Assembly: GCA_036501085.1 (NCBI GenBank)
Contig: DASYAZ010000172.1
Location: 1 to 15,407, forward strand
Direction: 5' to 3'
DNA: 15,407 nt
Origin: GCA-003244245 sp036501085
GTDB taxonomy: Bacteria > Actinomycetota > Actinomycetes > Mycobacteriales > Pseudonocardiaceae
Notes under the pieces: model-generated
The model's input: the letters and a program-made list of their open reading frames with translations, nothing else
Database searches by the model: none
Told to the model about the DNA's origin: nothing
Position numbers and translations under genes: made by a program
Shown: piece by piece, positions 1 through 6,684 of the stretch
Layout: every line of letters starts with the position of its first letter
Position numbering within the stretch: the first letter of the stretch is position 1

Positions 1-478
1 TCGTGCACGCCGCCGCGAGGAGCGCATGCGCCAGCTGGTCTCCGCCGTTCGGCTCGGATAGCCATGACGCCGCCGCGTCTACTACTGCGAGACGTTGCAG
101 CGCGGACAGCCGCGACTCGCGTTCAGCGAGGACTGCCACCGCGTCCAGCCGTTGCCGACTTGGCACTGTCTGACCACCCCGCTGCATCGGCATGATCGGC
201 TCGGGATCACCGAGGACCGAAGCGGCCAGATCCAGCGTGCGAGACAGCTCCTGCTCGGTGAGGATCGGCCGCGGTGCCCGGTGGAACACCCGGGAGACCG
301 CCGACCATTCCTCCAGCACCCGGGCTACCGAGCGCGCCCGCCACGGCGCCAAGCGCAGCAGCACCGACGGGGACTCCTCCTCACCCAGCATGAGCGTCCC
401 GCCGTCCAGCTCCACCACCTCGCCGTTGTCCAGGGCCACCTGGAGGTGGTCAGGATCGGGCTGCATAGGGTTCGTCAT
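1..478 (-). CDS. Hypothetical protein, 3' end beyond the left edge
   Basis: An open frame reads leftward from the ATG at 478-476 to the window edge without a stop (159 codons). It begins MTNPMQPDPDHLQVALDNGE and continues with charged, leucine-rich, probably helical stretches such as LLRLAPWRARSVARVLEEW. An AGGAGGG ribosome site lies about 10 nt upstream of the ATG, and codon third positions are strongly G/C. No transmembrane segment or signal peptide is visible. I do not recognise a named family. The phrase around APWRAR...VARVLEEW resembles small hypothetical proteins carried near actinomycete integrative elements, but that is only an impression. The overlapping plus-strand frame ending with TAG at 58-60 is short and lacks a visible start, so I prefer this strand. 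The C-terminus is not visible. Confidence 0.72.
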   Translation of the reverse strand, partial: MTNPMQPDPDHLQVALDNGEVVELDGGTLMLGEEESPSVLLRLAPWRARSVARVLEEWSAVSRVFHRAPRPILTEQELSRTLDLAASVLGDPEPIMPMQRGGQTVPSRQRLDAVAVLAERESRLSALQRLAVVDAAASWLSEPNGGDQLAHALLAAACT

Positions 479-661
479 CGGGTCTTCACCCTCCTATTCA
501 GGGTTGGGGATCAAGGCCGAGGGCAGGTGCTCGCTACACCAGCCCTCGGCCGCCTACTCAGGACTGCGAAGGCCTCCTCATCACATCGCTCAGAGACAGC
601 TCGGAGAAGGTCCGCCGCCTAGTCCGGCTTCGCGCCACCGAGCAGTCCGCTAGAGCCGAAC

Positions 662-681
662 TGGTCCGCGTATGGTCCGCG
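662..681 (+). repeat. Tandem 9-mer TGGTCCGCG (two of three copies)
   Basis: TGGTCCGCG occurs at 662-670 and 673-681, and a third copy lies at 895-903. The second and third copies share a tenth base (TGGTCCGCGG). All three have the same orientation, and they lie on both sides of the tRNA-Arg fragment at 814-851. Short direct repeats flanking a tRNA core are the arrangement expected of integrase arm-type sites. That role is inference; chance in GC-rich DNA is the alternative. Confidence 0.4.
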
Positions 682-813
682 GAGGGCTGTAAAAGGCTGG
701 ATTTCGCTGGACTCAGCGGGACACTGAAGATCGTCATGAGGGCCGCAGATTCCCATGTTGAGCAGGGGAAACGGGCTACGTAAGGCGGGGGAGAGGAGAC
801 CGCTAAGGCCCGC

Positions 814-851
814 TTAGGAAACCGATGCTCTATCCCCTGAGCTACGAGGGC
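814..851 (-). pseudogene. 5' half of tRNA-Arg(CCU), 3' half missing
   Basis: Read on the minus strand from 851, the sequence has a tRNA 5' half in order: acceptor strand GCCCTCG, TA, D arm GCTC/GAGC around AGGGGATA, anticodon stem strand TCGGT and the 7-nt loop TTCCTAA with anticodon CCT. After 814 the match stops. The next bases (GCGGGCCTTAGCGG) do not pair as an anticodon stem. No T arm (GGTTCGA-type) and no acceptor partner CGAGGGC with CCA follow in a plausible position. The upstream TAGGCT at 882-877 could be the old promoter. It is a truncated gene, probably broken by integration or deletion. No 3' exon was found within about 300 nt, which argues against a group I intron. Confidence 0.7.
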
Positions 852-1047
852 TGACCTGCGGTCTTTCCCGGTCCGGAGCCTAACGTCCTGGCTCTGGTCC
901 GCGGGGCAGTGTCTCATGGTCGTGATTGGCCGGGGGAGCGGCGTGATCCGGTCGTGGGAGCGCCTTGGCGACGGGGCGCGAAAGCTCCCGCGCCGGAAGA
1001 GCGACAACACCCGCTGTAAGGCGTATCAGAACTCTCGATCCCGCTGA

Positions 1048-1386
1048 TCAGCGCAGCCGCAGTGCTGCCGCCCATGGCGTCTGGGATGGACCTGGCGGTA
1101 GCACCAGAAGGTCGGCGTCCAGGCCGGACAGTTCATCGATCCGGTCTGCCGGGATGAGTATCAAATGAGCGCCTGCGTCGGCGGCTGCCGCCACCACCTC
1201 GTGCGCCGACAGCAGGGGATTCACTGGCAGTGGCACCGCTTCGTGCTGGATCACGCCACTGAAGGCCTCAGCGAGCCCGGAGCCGTCGGGCAACATGACC
1301 AGCACCCGGTCGAGGGGGCGAATGTCGAGCACGACCAGCGCGGTGGCAACGGCGTGCGCCGGTGAGGTGTGCTCCGGGGATGACAT
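1048..1386 (-). CDS. Short protein matching the N-terminus of AMP-forming acyl ligases
   Basis: A 112-residue frame from the ATG at 1386 contains DRVLVMLPDGSGLAEAFSG and HEAVPLPVNPLLSAHEVV. This is the start of the N-terminal domain of AMP-binding (ANL) acyl-CoA ligases, where the pattern is usually DRV-LLLPNG-AF-GA-AVPVPVNPLL. The protein ends shortly after this block (WAAALRLR). It therefore lacks the P-loop-like STGT/SSG ATP motif, the A5 and A8 motifs and the C-terminal lid, and cannot be an active ligase. It is either a gene remnant or a real short protein of this shape. An in-frame ATG at 1464 would add 26 residues of low-complexity sequence and is less likely. No Shine-Dalgarno is seen before 1386; CATACT about 10 nt upstream could serve a near-leaderless transcript. 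It is divergent from the MEDS gene, with 218 bp between them. Confidence 0.6.
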   Translation of the reverse strand: MSSPEHTSPAHAVATALVVLDIRPLDRVLVMLPDGSGLAEAFSGVIQHEAVPLPVNPLLSAHEVVAAAADAGAHLILIPADRIDELSGLDADLLVLPPGPSQTPWAAALRLR

Positions 1387-1604
1387 AGGTGGGCGCAGTA
1401 TGCGCTCAGAGACTGGAGAAGTACTGGAGGCATTGCTGCTGGCAGGACGGGGGTTCCCGCGCATCCCGGTACGCCCGCTACTCTCGCCGTTCGCGGCCGC
1501 TGCCCTGAGTGCGACTCGCTGGGCGGAGGCCGGCCGGAGGAATCATCCTTCTCCCAGTGACGTGGAGCAGTCCTGACATCCGGTGACTGCCGAAGGGAGC
1601 AGCG

Positions 1605-2588
1605 TTGGGCGGTGGCGTGTCGCACACCGTCGCCGCCAACCCAGGCGACGGGTCGTTGACGCATCAAGCACTGCTGTATGGCTCCGAGCAGGATTTCCTC
1701 GCGGGCACCATCCCCACGGTGAGCGCCGGCCTGGACCGCGGCGACCTGATCAGAATAGTCACGACGGCCCGTAATGCGGGATGGTTACGAGCTGAGCTGG
1801 GCGCAGCTGCTGGGCGGGTGGAATTCGGTGACAGCAGTGTGAGCTACCGGCATCCGGTGCGGACGCTGGCTTCGGTGCATCGCACGGTGCAGGCGGCGAG
1901 CCGCAGCGGGCGCCGGCTATGTCTGATCGGGGAGCCGCTGTGGACCCGGCGCAGCCCGCAGGAGAACACCGAGTGGGCCCGGTATGAGTCACTGGTGAAC
2001 GCCGCTCTCGCCTGGGCGAGCGCGGTCCTGGTGTGCACCTACGACATCCGGGCCATTGCTCCCGACGTCATCGCTGACATGGTCCGCATGCACCCGGAGC
2101 TGGTGACTGCTGGAGGCGTTGCGCCGACCCCGAACTACGTCGATCCGGTGGAGTTCAGCGCCGAACACGACACGCTCCCGCTGCCGGAGTTACCCCCTCC
2201 GGCCCTGTGGCTGAGGTTCGATGGAGCAGACCAGCTGGTGGCCCTGCGCGCACTGGTCAACACCAACGCCACCGGGGCGGGAGCGCCCATTCCGGACGTC
2301 GAGCGATTTGTGCAAGCTATCGATGAGATCGCCACCAACGCGATCGAGTATGGCGGAGGATCAGGCACCGTTCGGTTATGGACCGACCCGCAGGCGATGT
2401 TGTGCGAGATCAGTGACACCGGTGCTGGGTTGACTGATCCCCTTGCCGGGCGACTGCCGTCCGGCCGCTCCACGGCGCGCGGCCGCGGGTTGTGGCTGGC
2501 CCGCCAACTCTGCGATCTTGTCGACGTGCGCAGCGGGCAGGCCGGGACCACCGTGCGGCTGCACCTGAACCTGGGCGGGGCCGTCTAA
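1605..2588 (+). CDS. MEDS-domain / anti-sigma-factor-type ATPase (RsbA-like)
   Basis: A soluble 327-residue, two-domain sensor-regulator. Residues about 18-180 are a MEDS (DcmR-type sensory) domain, with the H20-x-ALLYGSEQDFL opening, the core strand CTYD (144-147) and HPELV (163-167). Residues about 205-325 are a GHKL HATPase of the RsbW/SpoIIAB type, with N box EIATNAIEYGGG (N245), G1 box DTGAG (271-275) and GRGLWLAR (293-300). There is no phosphoacceptor histidine domain, so the expected role is protein binding or serine phosphorylation of an anti-anti-sigma partner. The start is taken as TTG 1605, five bases after GGGAG; GTG 1617 is the alternative. It lies 34 bp before mprA on the same strand, suggesting joint stress signalling. 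The sigma-factor target cannot be read from this window. Confidence 0.85.
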   Translation: MGGGVSHTVAANPGDGSLTHQALLYGSEQDFLAGTIPTVSAGLDRGDLIRIVTTARNAGWLRAELGAAAGRVEFGDSSVSYRHPVRTLASVHRTVQAASRSGRRLCLIGEPLWTRRSPQENTEWARYESLVNAALAWASAVLVCTYDIRAIAPDVIADMVRMHPELVTAGGVAPTPNYVDPVEFSAEHDTLPLPELPPPALWLRFDGADQLVALRALVNTNATGAGAPIPDVERFVQAIDEIATNAIEYGGGSGTVRLWTDPQAMLCEISDTGAGLTDPLAGRLPSGRSTARGRGLWLARQLCDLVDVRSGQAGTTVRLHLNLGGAV

Positions 2589-2593
2589 GGTCA

Positions 2594-2601
2594 TTCTCAG
2601 G
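2594..2601 (+). promoter_or_regulatory. Possible half MprA box upstream of mprA
   Basis: TTCTCAGG lies 21 bp upstream of the mprA ATG. It resembles one unit of the loosely conserved 8-bp direct repeat bound by mycobacterial MprA. A second good unit is not evident, so autoregulation is only suggested. No Shine-Dalgarno sequence precedes the mprA start. Confidence 0.3.
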
Positions 2602-2622
2602 CGCGGGGTACACACTGGCCGC

Positions 2623-3312
2623 ATGCGCATCCTCGTGGTGGATGACGACCGGGCGGTCCGGGAGTCGTTGCGCCGGTCGTTGCAGTTCAACGGCTACACC
2701 GTGCAGCTCGCCGGGGATGGCCAGCAGGCCATGGAAGTGCTGGCCACCCAGCGACCCGACGCGATGGTGCTCGACGTGATGATGCCGAGGGTAGACGGTC
2801 TGGAGGTGTGCAGGCGGCTCCGCGGTACGGGCGATGACCTGCCGATCCTGGTGCTGACCGCCCGGGACGCCGTCTCCGATCGGGTTGCTGGGCTGGACGC
2901 CGGCGCGGATGACTACCTGCCCAAGCCTTTCGCACTGGAGGAGCTGCTGGCCCGGTTACGCGCTCTGCTCAGACGCTCCCCACCTGACATCTCTGGGATC
3001 ACTGGTGGCACGCTTGAGTTCGCCGATCTGGTTCTGGACGAGGGCACCCGAGAGGTGACCCGCGGCGAGCGACGGATCAGCCTGACCCGCACCGAGTTCA
3101 GCCTTCTGGAGCTGTTCATGCGCCACCCCCGGCAGGTGCTCACCCGGAGCCGGATTCTGGAAGACGTCTGGGGCTATGACTTCCCCACCTCGGGCAATGC
3201 GCTGGAGGTGTACGTCGGATACCTGCGGCGCAAGACCGAGGCCAACGGCGAGCCCCGGCTGATCCACACCATGCGGGGCGTGGGATATGCATTGCGGGAG
3301 ACGCCTCCGTGA
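2623..3312 (+). CDS. mprA: OmpR/PhoB-family response regulator MprA
   Basis: A 229-residue cytoplasmic transcription regulator. The receiver domain (1-115) has the acidic pair D8/D9, phospho-acceptor D51 in MVLDVMMP, switch T79 in VLTAR and K101 in PKPF. The C-terminal winged helix (about 130-226) carries LTRTEFSLLELF and the recognition region RSRILEDVWGYDF, ending with RLIHTMRGVGYALR. The wording is very close to mycobacterial MprA, which responds to envelope stress and regulates pepD, sigB and sigE. The partner kinase gene starts within its stop codon (GTGA overlap), so the two are translationally coupled. The homologous position beside pepD supports the name. The start ATG lacks a Shine-Dalgarno. 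Confidence 0.93.
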   Translation: MRILVVDDDRAVRESLRRSLQFNGYTVQLAGDGQQAMEVLATQRPDAMVLDVMMPRVDGLEVCRRLRGTGDDLPILVLTARDAVSDRVAGLDAGADDYLPKPFALEELLARLRALLRRSPPDISGITGGTLEFADLVLDEGTREVTRGERRISLTRTEFSLLELFMRHPRQVLTRSRILEDVWGYDFPTSGNALEVYVGYLRRKTEANGEPRLIHTMRGVGYALRETPP

Positions 3313-4706
3313 CCCAGCCGGTCGACCCGGAGTTCGGGAATCGACGGATGTCCTTGCGCACCCGGGTCACCGCGTTGGCTGCGGTCTGCGTGGGAAGCGC
3401 GGTCGCGTTGGTATCGCTGGCCGGCTTCTTCACCGTCCGCACCAGCCTCTACAACCAGCTCGACACGACGTTGCTACAGCGAGCGGACGCCCTGCGCAGC
3501 ACGCTCGCCAACGCCGAGCAGCTCGGCGACATACCGGACAGCCTATTCGGCGCCGCCGACATCAGGGTGGGCCTGCTCGACGGTCGCACCGGCCGCGGCG
3601 TGGTCGCCGGCAACCTGGCGCTTGGTCCCGACGAGCTCGCGGTCGCCCGGGGCCAGCAGACCCAGTCGCTGCGCACCGACCGCGCCCGCGACCTGCGGGT
3701 CGCCGCGGTGCAGGCTGGTCCGGGCACCGCCCTGGTGGTGGCCAGAGGGCTGGACACGACCAAGGCGACGCTCTCCCGGCTGGGTCTGGTGTTCACGCTG
3801 GTCGGGGGAGCGGGGGTGTTGCTGGCCGCTGCGGCCGGCACCGCAGTCGCCCAGGCGGGGCTGCGCCCGGTGCAACGGCTGACCGAGGCGACCGAGCGGG
3901 TCGCTCGGACCGGTGAACTGCGGCCCATCGCGATCTCCGGCGACGACGAGCTCGCCCGGCTCACCGGTAGTTTCAACAGCATGCTCGGTGCGCTCGCCGA
4001 ATCGCAGGAACGCCAGCGCCGGCTGGTGGCCGACGCCGGGCACGAGCTGCGAACCCCACTCACCTCGTTGCGCACCAACCTCGAGCTACTCGCCGCCTCC
4101 GATCGCCCGGACGCTCCCTCGCTGTCCGAACAGGACCGCCGGGAGATATCCGACGACGTGCGAGCGCAGGTCGAAGAACTGTCCACCTTGGTCGGTGACA
4201 TCGTCGAGCTGGCCCGCGAAGATGCCCCGCAGGTGGTCCACGAGCCGGTGGAGCTGCTGGAGGTGGTGGAGCGAGCGCTGGCCAGGGCGAGCCGGCGAGC
4301 CGCCAGCGTCAGTGTGCAATTCGAGGCCGACCTCACACCGTGGAGCCTGCTCGGTGACGCCAACGCCCTGGAGCGCGCCGTGCTCAACCTGCTCGACAAC
4401 GCGGCCAAGTGGAGCCCCCCAGCGGCGACGGTCGGCGTCCGGCTGGTCCCCACCGGTCAGGGCACAGCCGCAGTGGAGGTAACCGACACCGGCCCAGGGA
4501 TCGCGGAGGTCGACCTGCCTTACATCTTCGAGCGTTTCTACCGCTCTTCCGATGCGCGTCCCCTGCCCGGATCCGGACTCGGCCTGGCCATCGTGGCCCA
4601 GGTCGCGGCCCGTCATGGGGGTACTGTGCGCGCCAGCCGACCTACCGGGGGCGGCACACTGATGACCCTAGAGCTGCCTGGCCGCCCATCCTCACCACAC
4701 CCCTAG
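3309..4706 (+). CDS. mprB: Sensor histidine kinase MprB
   Basis: A 465-residue membrane kinase. TM1 is about residues 20-43, an extracytoplasmic sensor region spans about 44-155, and TM2 is about 158-181. These are followed by a HAMP linker (LRPVQRLTEATERVA), a HisKA domain with H245 in DAGHELRTPLTSL, and a HATPase with N box NLLDNAAKW (360-368), G1 DTGPG (393-397), F box FERFYR (408-412) and G2 GSGLGLA (421-427). All catalytic boxes are intact. GTG 3309 overlaps the mprA stop, with GGAG eight bases upstream. In mycobacteria MprB phosphorylates MprA, and its external domain interacts with DnaK and envelope signals; here that is inferred from orthology. The next gene downstream is its likely target protease. 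Confidence 0.92.
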   Translation: MTQPVDPEFGNRRMSLRTRVTALAAVCVGSAVALVSLAGFFTVRTSLYNQLDTTLLQRADALRSTLANAEQLGDIPDSLFGAADIRVGLLDGRTGRGVVAGNLALGPDELAVARGQQTQSLRTDRARDLRVAAVQAGPGTALVVARGLDTTKATLSRLGLVFTLVGGAGVLLAAAAGTAVAQAGLRPVQRLTEATERVARTGELRPIAISGDDELARLTGSFNSMLGALAESQERQRRLVADAGHELRTPLTSLRTNLELLAASDRPDAPSLSEQDRREISDDVRAQVEELSTLVGDIVELAREDAPQVVHEPVELLEVVERALARASRRAASVSVQFEADLTPWSLLGDANALERAVLNLLDNAAKWSPPAATVGVRLVPTGQGTAAVEVTDTGPGIAEVDLPYIFERFYRSSDARPLPGSGLGLAIVAQVAARHGGTVRASRPTGGGTLMTLELPGRPSSPHP

Positions 4707-4721
4707 GCACTTCACATGCAC

Positions 4722-4737
4722 CTCTCAGAAATTCAGG
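4722..4737 (+). promoter_or_regulatory. MprA-box-like tandem repeat before pepD
   Basis: Two adjacent 8-bp units, CTCTCAGA (4722-4729) and AATTCAGG (4730-4737), share a TCAG core. They end 13 bp before the pepD ATG. Mycobacterial MprA binds two loosely conserved 8-bp direct repeats upstream of pepD, so sequence and location both agree. The site lies between the mprB stop (4706) and pepD, which suggests that pepD has its own MprA-controlled promoter besides read-through. Confidence 0.55.
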
Positions 4738-4750
4738 ACACCCTAGAGCT

Positions 4751-6052
4751 ATGACCGACGAGACGCCGCCACCGCAACCCGGCGACCCCTGGGCGCCCAG
4801 GCAGCAGCAATCTGGTTCGGAATGGAGCCGACCCTCCTACGGCGCCCCGCCGCACACCGGCAGCGCCGCGGCGGGCTCATGGCCCACACCGGCAGGTGGC
4901 GCAGCACCTCCGACCGCCCCCATCGGCCTGCCACCAGGCGGCGCTCCCGAGCCGCGCCGTCGCGGGCCTGTGCTGGGAGCCGTCGTGCTGTCACTGATCG
5001 TGGCCCTGGTCGCCGGCGGTGTCGGAGGCGCGGTCGGGTACCAGTTGGCCGGGGGACAGTCCAGCGCATCCAACGCGCTGGATGCTCCCATAACAGGCAC
5101 CTCACCAGTGTCGGATCTGCCGGCCGGCTCAGTTGAGCAGGTGGCGCAGCGGGTGACGCCCAGCGTGGTCCAGCTCCGGGTTCGCGGCCCCCAGATAGCC
5201 GCCGAGGGTAGCGGGGTCGTGCTCAGCGCCGACGGTTTGATCCTCACGAACAACCATGTGGTGGAGCCGGCCGCGAGCGGAGACGGGACGATCGTCGCGG
5301 TCCTGCACGACGGCCGCTCGGTGCCGATCCAGATCGTCGGCCGGGCGCCCTCCTTCGACCTCGCGGTGGTGCGGGCTCAGAACGTCAGCAATCTCAACCC
5401 GGTCCAGCTGGGCAGTTCCAGCAGCGTCCGGGTGGGGCAGGAGGTGGTGGCGATCGGCTCGCCGCTGGGCCTGTCCGGCACCGTGACCAGCGGAATCATC
5501 AGCGCGCTGGAGCGCCCGGTGCGGGCCGGTGGTGAAGGTAGCGGTCAGGACACCGTGCTCGATGCACTGCAGACCGACGCCGCGATCAACCCTGGTAACT
5601 CCGGTGGCCCGCTGACCGACATGCAGGGCCGGGTGATCGGCATCAACTCCGCCATCGCCTCGCTCGGTGCCGGTAACGGACAGGTTGGTTCGATCGGGTT
5701 GGGCTTTGCGATCCCCATCGACCAGGCCCGGCGGATCGCCAACGAGCTGGTACACACCGGCCACGCCACCCAGGCCATCCTCGGTGTGACCGTGCCGGCT
5801 GGACGGCCGGAGGACGGCTCGGCCGTGGTACGGGAGGTTGTTGGCGGGGGTGCCGCCGCCGCTGCCGGGATCCAGCCCGGAGATATGATCACCAAGGTGG
5901 GTGACCAGCTCATCGACAGCGGCGACGCGCTCGTTGCCGCCGTCCGCTCCGAGACGCCCGGCTCCAAGGTCACGATCACTGTGAAGAACTCGTCCGGGAC
6001 CACCCGTCAGGTCCAGGTCACCCTCGGTAGCCAGCAGGTCGGGACCAGCTGA
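4751..6052 (+). CDS. pepD: HtrA/DegP-family serine protease (PepD-like)
   Basis: A 433-residue envelope protease. A proline- and glycine-rich cytoplasmic tail (1-70) is followed by one TM segment (about 74-100), a trypsin-like domain with catalytic triad H169 (TNNHVV), D203 (FDLAVV) and S284 (GNSGGPL), and a C-terminal PDZ domain (about 342-428; ILGV, GIQPGDMI, SGDALVAAV). This is the architecture of mycobacterial PepD/HtrA-type quality-control proteases, which face the periplasm-like space and feed back on MprAB stress signalling. The frame is open upstream to 4409, inside mprB, but ATG 4751 fits the family start (MTDETPPPQP) and the position of the upstream repeat. No strong Shine-Dalgarno is seen. 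The protein looks complete. Confidence 0.93.
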   Translation: MTDETPPPQPGDPWAPRQQQSGSEWSRPSYGAPPHTGSAAAGSWPTPAGGAAPPTAPIGLPPGGAPEPRRRGPVLGAVVLSLIVALVAGGVGGAVGYQLAGGQSSASNALDAPITGTSPVSDLPAGSVEQVAQRVTPSVVQLRVRGPQIAAEGSGVVLSADGLILTNNHVVEPAASGDGTIVAVLHDGRSVPIQIVGRAPSFDLAVVRAQNVSNLNPVQLGSSSSVRVGQEVVAIGSPLGLSGTVTSGIISALERPVRAGGEGSGQDTVLDALQTDAAINPGNSGGPLTDMQGRVIGINSAIASLGAGNGQVGSIGLGFAIPIDQARRIANELVHTGHATQAILGVTVPAGRPEDGSAVVREVVGGGAAAAAGIQPGDMITKVGDQLIDSGDALVAAVRSETPGSKVTITVKNSSGTTRQVQVTLGSQQVGTS

Positions 6053-6107
6053 CGCCGCGGCGGTACGGAGATCCAGACCTTGCTTCCCGGTCCGATTGGC
6101 GCCCGGC

Positions 6108-6113
6108 TACGGT
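6108..6113 (+). promoter_or_regulatory. -10 element TACGGT of a probable leaderless promoter
   Basis: TACGGT matches the actinobacterial -10 pattern TANNNT. Its last T is eight bases before the ATG at 6121, placing transcription start at about 6120-6121, that is, at the start codon. No Shine-Dalgarno is present, which supports a leaderless mRNA. No clear -35 is seen. Confidence 0.4.
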
Positions 6114-6120
6114 GCTCGCC

Positions 6121-6621
6121 ATGGAACGCAGCATGCGCAACCTGGGACGGGCTCTCGTCGTGGTTGTCGATGACCGGGTCGTGCATGGTGAGCATGAGGA
6201 CGCGACTGGTCCGCTGGTCACCGAGTTGCTCGAAGAGGCCGGTTTCGTGGTCGACGGCTCGGTGGTCGTGGCCGGGGAGCTGGTGGACATCCGCAACGCG
6301 CTGAACACGGCGGTGATCGGTGGTGTGGATGTGGTGGTCACCGTCGGCGGTACCGGTGTGTCGCCGAGGGACGTCACCCCGGACGCCACGGCCGGTGTAC
6401 TGGACCGCCCGATACCGGGAATCGCCGAGGCCATCCGCGCTTCTGGACTCGCTGCCGGCGCTGTGGACGCGGGTCTGTCTCGCGGGCTGGCCGGGGTGTC
6501 GGGTAGCACCCTGGTCGTCAACCTGGCGCCGTCAAGGGCAGCCGTCCGGGACGGGATGGCCACCCTCACCCCGCTGGTCGGAAGGGTGATCGACGAGCTC
6601 TCCTGGTTGGACCATGACTGA
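6121..6621 (+). CDS. moaB: MoaB/Mog-family molybdopterin-binding protein
   Basis: A 166-residue single-domain MoCF_biosynth protein. It has the molybdopterin-site signature VTVGGTGVSPRDVTPDAT (73-90) and the downstream GIAEAIRASGL and SRGLAGVSGSTLVVNL blocks typical of MoaB/MogA, which adenylylate molybdopterin before molybdate insertion. The sequence closely follows the actinobacterial MoaB2 type found next to pepD in M. tuberculosis. No other canonical cofactor genes are nearby except the atypical MoeA-like gene at 10376, so a full pathway role is not shown. ATG 6121 is preferred over the in-frame GTG 6112, by comparison with the family and because TACGGT is placed for a leaderless start. 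A strong hairpin follows. Confidence 0.88.
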   Translation: MERSMRNLGRALVVVVDDRVVHGEHEDATGPLVTELLEEAGFVVDGSVVVAGELVDIRNALNTAVIGGVDVVVTVGGTGVSPRDVTPDATAGVLDRPIPGIAEAIRASGLAAGAVDAGLSRGLAGVSGSTLVVNLAPSRAAVRDGMATLTPLVGRVIDELSWLDHD

Positions 6622-6637
6622 GCCGGGGTTTACCACC

Positions 6638-6669
6638 ACGGGCCCGAACGACCGGTGTTGCGGGCCCGT
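6638..6669. terminator. Bidirectional hairpin between convergent genes
   Basis: ACGGGCCCG (6638-6646) and CGGGCCCGT (6661-6669) form a perfect 9-bp stem with a 14-nt loop. It sits 17 bp after the moaB stop and just beyond the 3' end of the convergent gene at 6685-7125. No U-tract follows, as is common in actinobacteria. Confidence 0.7.
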
Positions 6670-6684
6670 AGCGTGGGACGGCGT

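Larger units (their letters stand above)
479..1047. other. Long non-coding stretch, possible integration scar
   Basis: About 570 bases without a convincing protein gene. Frames here have unbiased codon use, and the one on the minus strand at 558-1010 is a read-through of a tRNA. It holds a 38-nt 5' half of tRNA-Arg on the minus strand (814-851), three copies of TGGTCCGCG on the plus strand (662-670, 673-681, 895-903), and a hairpin of GGCGCG (975-980) and CGCGCC (989-994) just downstream of the ligase-like gene that ends at 1048. A possible tRNA promoter -10 element, TAGGCT, lies on the minus strand at 882-877. The mixture looks like the remains of an att site or a deletion joint. Confidence 0.5.

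Noticed and set aside
2..60. C-terminus of a plus-strand gene ending in TAG at 58-60
   Set aside because: Only about 19 codons are visible and it overlaps a longer minus-strand frame with a good ribosome site and start.
480..851. Group I intron inside tRNA-Arg(CCU)
   Set aside because: No 3' exon with a T arm and matching acceptor strand could be found on the minus strand within about 300 nt; a chance CGAGGGC near 547 is not preceded by a T arm.
558..1010. Minus-strand frame of 150 residues
   Set aside because: It contains LVAQGIEHRFPK, the typical false translation of a tRNA-Arg, and the rest has no coding character.
3449..4453. 334-residue minus-strand frame
   Set aside because: Antisense shadow of mprB; Ser/Arg-rich composition and no motifs.
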